Shown piece after piece: positions 59,742 to 64,000 of a DNA stretch of 64,000 bases. Each line of letters begins with the position of its first letter. The first letter of the stretch is position 1. Location: positions 18,591,445-18,655,444 of the forward strand of contig CM033107.1 in the NCBI GenBank assembly GCA_019321725.1, written 5' to 3'. Origin of the DNA: Paulownia fortunei. Taxonomy: Eukaryota > Streptophyta > Magnoliopsida > Lamiales > Paulowniaceae. Below the pieces are notes generated by a model that saw only the letters and a list, made by a program, of their open reading frames with translations, ran no database searches and was not told the DNA's origin. The translations under genes and the position numbers were made by a program.

Positions 59742-60394
59742 GCTTCATTTCTTATGGTCAAAATTCATCTAAGCAAAATATTGTAAGGGCCAACATTTGA
59801 GTTTAATATCTCCAATACCTGGTGATTCACTCACTTGAAAGCGCATATGCAGAATTAGGGATATTATAGAGGCTAAATGTTGCTGGATTTTGGGAGATGG
59901 TCGAGCAGATTTTTGGTGAGATAAATGGCTGGATGGATAGTTATTAGCTAGTTTAGTTGATTCTCAGAATGATAATGGCCTCGTTCATTCACATTGGAGA
60001 TATTATGAATGGTACCTTGATAAACTGGCGACGGTTCTTCCAAACGATCTAGTCAACAAAGTTTCTAATGTTGCTTTTGAAGAAGGGAGGCACAAGTTCA
60101 TTTGGACCTTGATTGAGAATGGATAGTATACCACAAAATCTACCTGGAGTACTTGAGCATCCTTGGATCCCATCTATTACTCCAGACATTTCAATTTTCC
60201 TTTGGCATTTGATGCATAGGATAATTCTAGTTGGTTCTGTTATGCAAGATCAAGGATTTGAACTAGCCTCAAGATGTTTCTGTTGCAACAACAATGAAAC
60301 CATCCCACACATATTCTTTCTTGGGGAGGTGCCTAAGGCTGTCTGGAAAGTAGCATATATTAGCTAAGTGAGTAGTGTGAGGATTGGGTATTAC
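59742..60394 (+). pseudogene. L1-type LINE ORF2, C-terminal zinc-binding region (right part)
   Basis: Continues the LINE interrupted at 52840: FLWSKFI-AKYCKG (from about 59746), then PIPGDS, then a CCWILGDGRADFW block (59877-59915) typical of plant LINE ORF2 after RT. The 84-codon frame 60113-60367 carries PDISIFLWHLMHRI, then CFCCNNNETIPHIFF and AVWKVAY, the zf-RVT type C-x2-C...H pattern. No poly(A) tail or 3' target copy is seen; similarity to a gypsy LTR begins at about 60395, so the end is cut. Confidence 0.85.
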
Positions 60395-61190
60395 ACGTAC
60401 ATAATGAAGGTTCCGATGGAAAGATATTATCAACTAACTCATGCAATAAGGTGATTATGATATTGTCTTACTATTGCAAATTATCTCTTAACGCCAACAC
60501 TTATTTATGGGATCAAGTATTTATGCACACCTTTGTTAATAATAATTCAAGGTTTCACATTAGCAGTTGGTGGGGTAAAATCGTACAATAAGCTAAATGA
60601 ACCCAAGTATTTTTTGTGCCATTAGAGATACATCAATCAAGAATCATCACAAAACAAGTAGGGTTTAGATCGAAACTCAAAATAATAATACAACATACTT
60701 AAATATTTTCTACCCTTATAACCATTCATCTTCCTCCATCAAGAGGTTCACCCTTTTTCCTCAATAAAATAAAATTTAGAAAGACATAATAAAAGTAGAA
60801 AATAGTAAAAATACAACAGAAACTAAAGAATGTATTTCTATTACTACAATAAAACTTACATTACTAGAAAACATACATATTAGAAAACTTAGCCTAAAGA
60901 AAACCTCTACCCCCCCTTCTCTTACAAGCTTAATAAATAGCCTATTTATACTACTTAGACTAAGCTAGAGGCCAAATAAATAATGAAGGGGTTAATCAAG
61001 TGGTATGTTAGTAGCCAAGAGATGGTAAGTTGTTACACTAAGTACTCCTCACCTACCAAACTTAATTATATTTTTCAGTCAGATACAGCCATATTTTGAT
61101 GATGAGGAAGAACAAAAATTGTAGATCTTTCGTTGCTAATATATTGTCATATATCATTTATTAAATTTGGCAGTCGGATGAATAAAATTT
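60395..61190 (-). mobile_element. Reversed piece of gypsy LTR (same family as 1407-3056)
   Basis: Reverse complement of about 1944-2745: shared blocks include the TTGTACGATTTTACCCCACC stretch, the 'ggtgattcttgat' stretch, TATAAATAGG (60943-60950 in reverse), the C run after it, and the ATTTTGATTCGTTACG-like region. Both LTR ends are missing. It lies between the LINE and a chromovirus pol end. Confidence 0.8.
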
Positions 61191-62530
61191 TATCCTTGAA
61201 ATTTACTTACTGAAAGAGTTTTGGATACTTAACTTTCATATCATCTTCCCTTTCCCATGTGGCTTCTTCTATTGATTGATTTTTCCATAATACTATAACT
61301 AATGGGATCTTTTTATTTATGAGTTATTTTACTTCTCATAGAAGAATCTCTATAGGTCTTTTTTAATAACTCAAATCTACTTTCAGCTTTATAGGTTCAT
61401 TTTTTAGAATATGAGATGGATTTGCAATATATTCCTCAAAATGGATACATCAAATGCATTGTGCACTTGTAACATTGATGTAGGTAGGTCGAGTTTGTAA
61501 ACGGCATCCCCACTTAGTTCAATAATGTGGAATGGACCAATATATTTAGGATTGAGCTTTCCTTTCTTTCCAAACTGCATAATCCCCTTCATTGGAGATA
61601 CCTTTAGAAATACTTGATCTCCTACTATAAATTCTAACATTCTTCTTCTTTGATCTGCATAACTTTTCTATCAGCTCTGGGTAGTTTGCATTCATTGACG
61701 AATTTGTGTCACAACTTTTGTCATTTCTTGAATCATATTTTGGCCCAAAGTTTCTTTTCTCCAACCTCATCTCAATAACTAGAGATCTACATTTTCTACC
61801 ATATAGTGCTTCATAGGGAGCCATTCCAATAGTGGACTGATAGCTGTTATTATTAGAAAATTCCACTAAAGGTAAAAATTTGCTCCATTGACCATGAAAA
61901 CCTAATACACAAGCTTTAAGCATATCTTCTAATGTTTGTATTATTCGCTCTGATTGTCCATTAGTCTAGGGATGATATACAGTACTGAAAGATAATTGTG
62001 TTCCCAATACCTTGTGTAAACTCTTCTAGAACATAGACAAAAACTTTGAATCTCTATTAGAAATAATAGATAATAGTATACCATGAAGTCTGACCACTTT
62101 CTGTATATATATCTGTGCATAACGTTTCATGGAATAGGTGGAATAAATTGAAAGAAAGTGAGCAGATTTGATTAACCTGTCAACGATAACCTAAATAGCA
62201 TTATGACCTTTAACTATTTTGGGTAATCCTGACACGAAATCTATAGTAATTCTTTCCCATTTCCATTCTGGAATAAATAAAGGCTACAAGGTTTCTGCTG
62301 ATATTTGATGTTCTGCCTTTATTTGTTAACATGTTAAATATTGTTCTACAAATTGAGCAACATTTCTTTTCATATCTAACCACCAGTAATGCGTTATCAA
62401 ATCTCTATATATTTTAGTAGCTCCTGGATGCACTGAATATGACATTGAATGTGCCTCTGCCGAAATATCTTCCTAAATATAAATATTGTCTACATTAGGT
62501 ACATATAGTCTTTTTTGGAATTAGAAAATA
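61191..62530 (-). pseudogene. Ty3/gypsy chromovirus integrase and chromodomain remnant
   Basis: Minus strand, leftward from about 62460: SYSVHPGATKIYRDLITHYWW with H and C positions of the zinc finger, IDFVSGLPKIV (first core Asp), SIISNRDSKFL where the family has SDRD, so the second catalytic Asp appears as Asn, and TNGQSERIIQTLEDMLK (with the Glu). Then comes GQWSKFLPLVEFSNNNSYQS and ALYGRKCRS (61923-61546 frame). GDQVFLKVSPMKG and KLNPKYIGPFHII (61640-61404) are the post-core block. The C-terminus IPLVIVLWKN, then EEATWEREDDMKVKYPKLF with a stop at 61207-61209, is the chromodomain typical of plant chromoviruses. AATTTCAAGGATAAAATTTT after the stop is the family's usual pre-LTR phrase; its LTR is absent. 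Frames are broken in several places. Confidence 0.9.
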
Positions 62531-63054
62531 CCATTCTCTGACATCTCGGCATGCCACTACTTTTGATGGAAGGCATGGACAATTGGATCCCACCCAATAT
62601 TGACCATTTATGGTTGATATTGAACCAATAAAGGTTCTCAACTTGAAATATTTTCAAGTGAGGGTCATACTAGATTTATTATATAAGGTCTTATCGCTTT
62701 CTTTTCTTATTTATTTAATGTTCACTATCCTAACGATGGCAAATATAAATCATAAGGAAGCATTAAATAAACACAACATATACCACATACATACTAAAAT
62801 AAATAGATCCACTTGAGAAAAAGTGGATCAAGGTCAATCTAAGGGTGATAATTAAAATGCAAATAGACCTATCTATTACATAACTGTATCCCATATATTT
62901 ATGGGCCTTGATTTCTCGTATTTCCTCCGTCTTCATTCAATCTTCTTGTAATGTCCGTCAAATTACAAAAAGATTAACCTCACCGCCTAATTCTACTCTC
63001 ATTACATTTACCTCTACCAACGAATTTCAAAATCACAGTATTGCTAATCTATTT
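62531..63054 (-). mobile_element. LTR fragment (family 2), uninterrupted copy
   Basis: Matches 35175-35257 and then 45425-45790, so it represents the state before the plus-strand Helitron inserted. It adjoins the copia RNase H remnant on the right. The frames 62610-62816 and 62908-63099 are not supported by any family. Confidence 0.55.
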
Positions 63055-64000
63055 CTACTTGGATCCTTTGATGAGACCTTCGCTTCTTTGCTTGTGTGAA
63101 TAGCCCCCATTGTTATCGTTGTACTCCAGTACTCAATCAATAATAGTTGGAACTACATCCAGCACTTGGATTAAGTTTTCTATCCAAACAGTCCATTTTC
63201 ATAGCATCGCATGCCTCGATATATTTAATCATGGTGGTGGAATTTATGGTTGTTATAAGCTTGGAACTCTTTCCAACTAACCATCCCACTATTTAAGATG
63301 AACACGAATCTAGACATAGATTTCAAGTCATCTACTTTAGATTAAAAACTAGATAAAGCATCTTAGTTTCAGTTCTCCATATCCGTACTCCAAAAAGAAA
63401 TCCTTAGTGCTTCATAAGTGCTAAAGATCATCTTTACAGCTTTCAATGCTTTTCTTTCATTGAAATTATGGATATCTGCTCGTAACACGCAGAGCATTTC
63501 TGATATCAAATCATGTACATAAATTTGCATATTTATGCTTTCTTTCTAGGATACATAAAGTATGTGAGTCATTATTTCTCTTTCTTTGAAAAGTCTTTAG
63601 GGACGAGGACTTCGAAAGAGCAATCTCATGACTCAAAAACAAGAATCTCTCCTAGGATTTTTCCATGCTAAACCCTTTTAGCATCTAATATATGTACTTT
63701 AATTTAGGATAGTCTAAGCATTCTTTAAAATCTATCTCCATAAATCTCAATCCCCAATCCCTAGGATGCTTATCCCAAATCCCTCTTGGAGAACTTTGTA
63801 GATGACAAGTCTCAATTGACTGCAATATTTCTATATCATCCCTATGAGTAAAATGTCATCAACGTAAAACACAACAATCATCACCATACTCCTTTGTTAG
63901 ATCAATATTCAAAAAGGAGATCCTCCATGCTGTTTTCTAGCAAGAGGCTCTTATCATATCAATGGCCCCGAGATCCTTTTAGATCTCATTGGAGGTTCTG
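63055..64000 (-). pseudogene. Eroded copia pol (RT and RNase H), continues outside window
   Basis: Minus-strand copia pieces: MRSKRISGP at the right edge (linker), then VVFYVDDILLIG with YVDD at 63855-63866. Only about 100 bases separate linker and YVDD, so the first half of RT is deleted. Downstream, an E-EIMTHILYVS-like block near 63580 (position of the IPYASAIGS block), FVFILNSGMV (63300-63270) and a MGAIHTSKEA-like block at about 63110-63080 follow RT and RNase H order. Stops throughout. Confidence 0.75.

Noticed and set aside
1..64000. Search for tRNA, rRNA, host exons, or an organised novel gene system
   Set aside because: No cloverleaf or rRNA stretch was noticed, and every protein trace of any length belongs to a transposable element; no cluster of unknown intact genes exists.
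1..64000. Considered integrated pararetrovirus (caulimovirid) sequence
   Set aside because: The RT and integrase traces fit copia, gypsy or LINE order with LTR, polypurine and primer signals; no movement-protein or coat-protein pattern was seen.

Overview
The window looks like plant nuclear DNA from a gene-poor, repeat-dense (pericentromere-like) block. It is strongly AT-rich. Every coding trace I can recognise is a decayed transposable-element protein, and the element types (Ty1/copia, Ty3/gypsy including a chromovirus, L1-type LINE, Helitron with helicase, long-TIR Mutator-like element) are a typical plant set. I found no intact gene, no host gene and no RNA gene. A run of exactly 100 N at 20396-20495 is an assembly gap. 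The species cannot be told from the sequence alone.

Layout, left to right. 1-3056: 3' part and LTR of a gypsy element (+). 3057-4366: partial copia LTR (+). 4367-8195: internally deleted gypsy element (-). 8196-12173: 3' half of a copia element (+) with its 3' LTR. 12174-14539: unassigned DNA with two sets of small palindromic repeats. 14545-16814: solo copia LTR (+). 17530-20925: badly eroded second copia lineage (+) with a 3' LTR that spans the gap. 20926-34655: copia element (-), with 3' LTR, RNase H, RT, integrase, protease and gag, interrupted by a solo gypsy LTR (23008-24670) and a Helitron (26318-32644). 34656-46149: a different LTR split by a second Helitron (35258 to about 45411, +); that Helitron carries a 4.5 kb long-TIR MULE-like element and a solo LTR inside its helicase. 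46320-50420: gypsy LTRs (-). 50421-51594: partial copia LTR (-). 51595-60394: L1-type LINE (+) split by a solo copia LTR, itself split by a GC-richer non-autonomous gypsy-like element (53512-58325). 60395-64000: reversed gypsy LTR piece, chromovirus integrase (-), LTR piece, and eroded copia pol (-).

The elements do not cooperate; they record successive insertions. The clearest nests are (i) gypsy-like element inside a solo copia LTR inside a LINE, (ii) Helitron inside copia, with A|T junctions, and (iii) MULE-like element and solo LTR inside a second Helitron that sits inside an LTR. At least six copies of one about 2.0-2.3 kb copia LTR family and several copies of a TGATAAG-type gypsy LTR family occur in both orientations. 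All boundaries come from reading and comparing the sequence by eye. Boundaries backed by target-site duplications or terminal motifs are sharp; those described as truncation points may be off by tens of bases.
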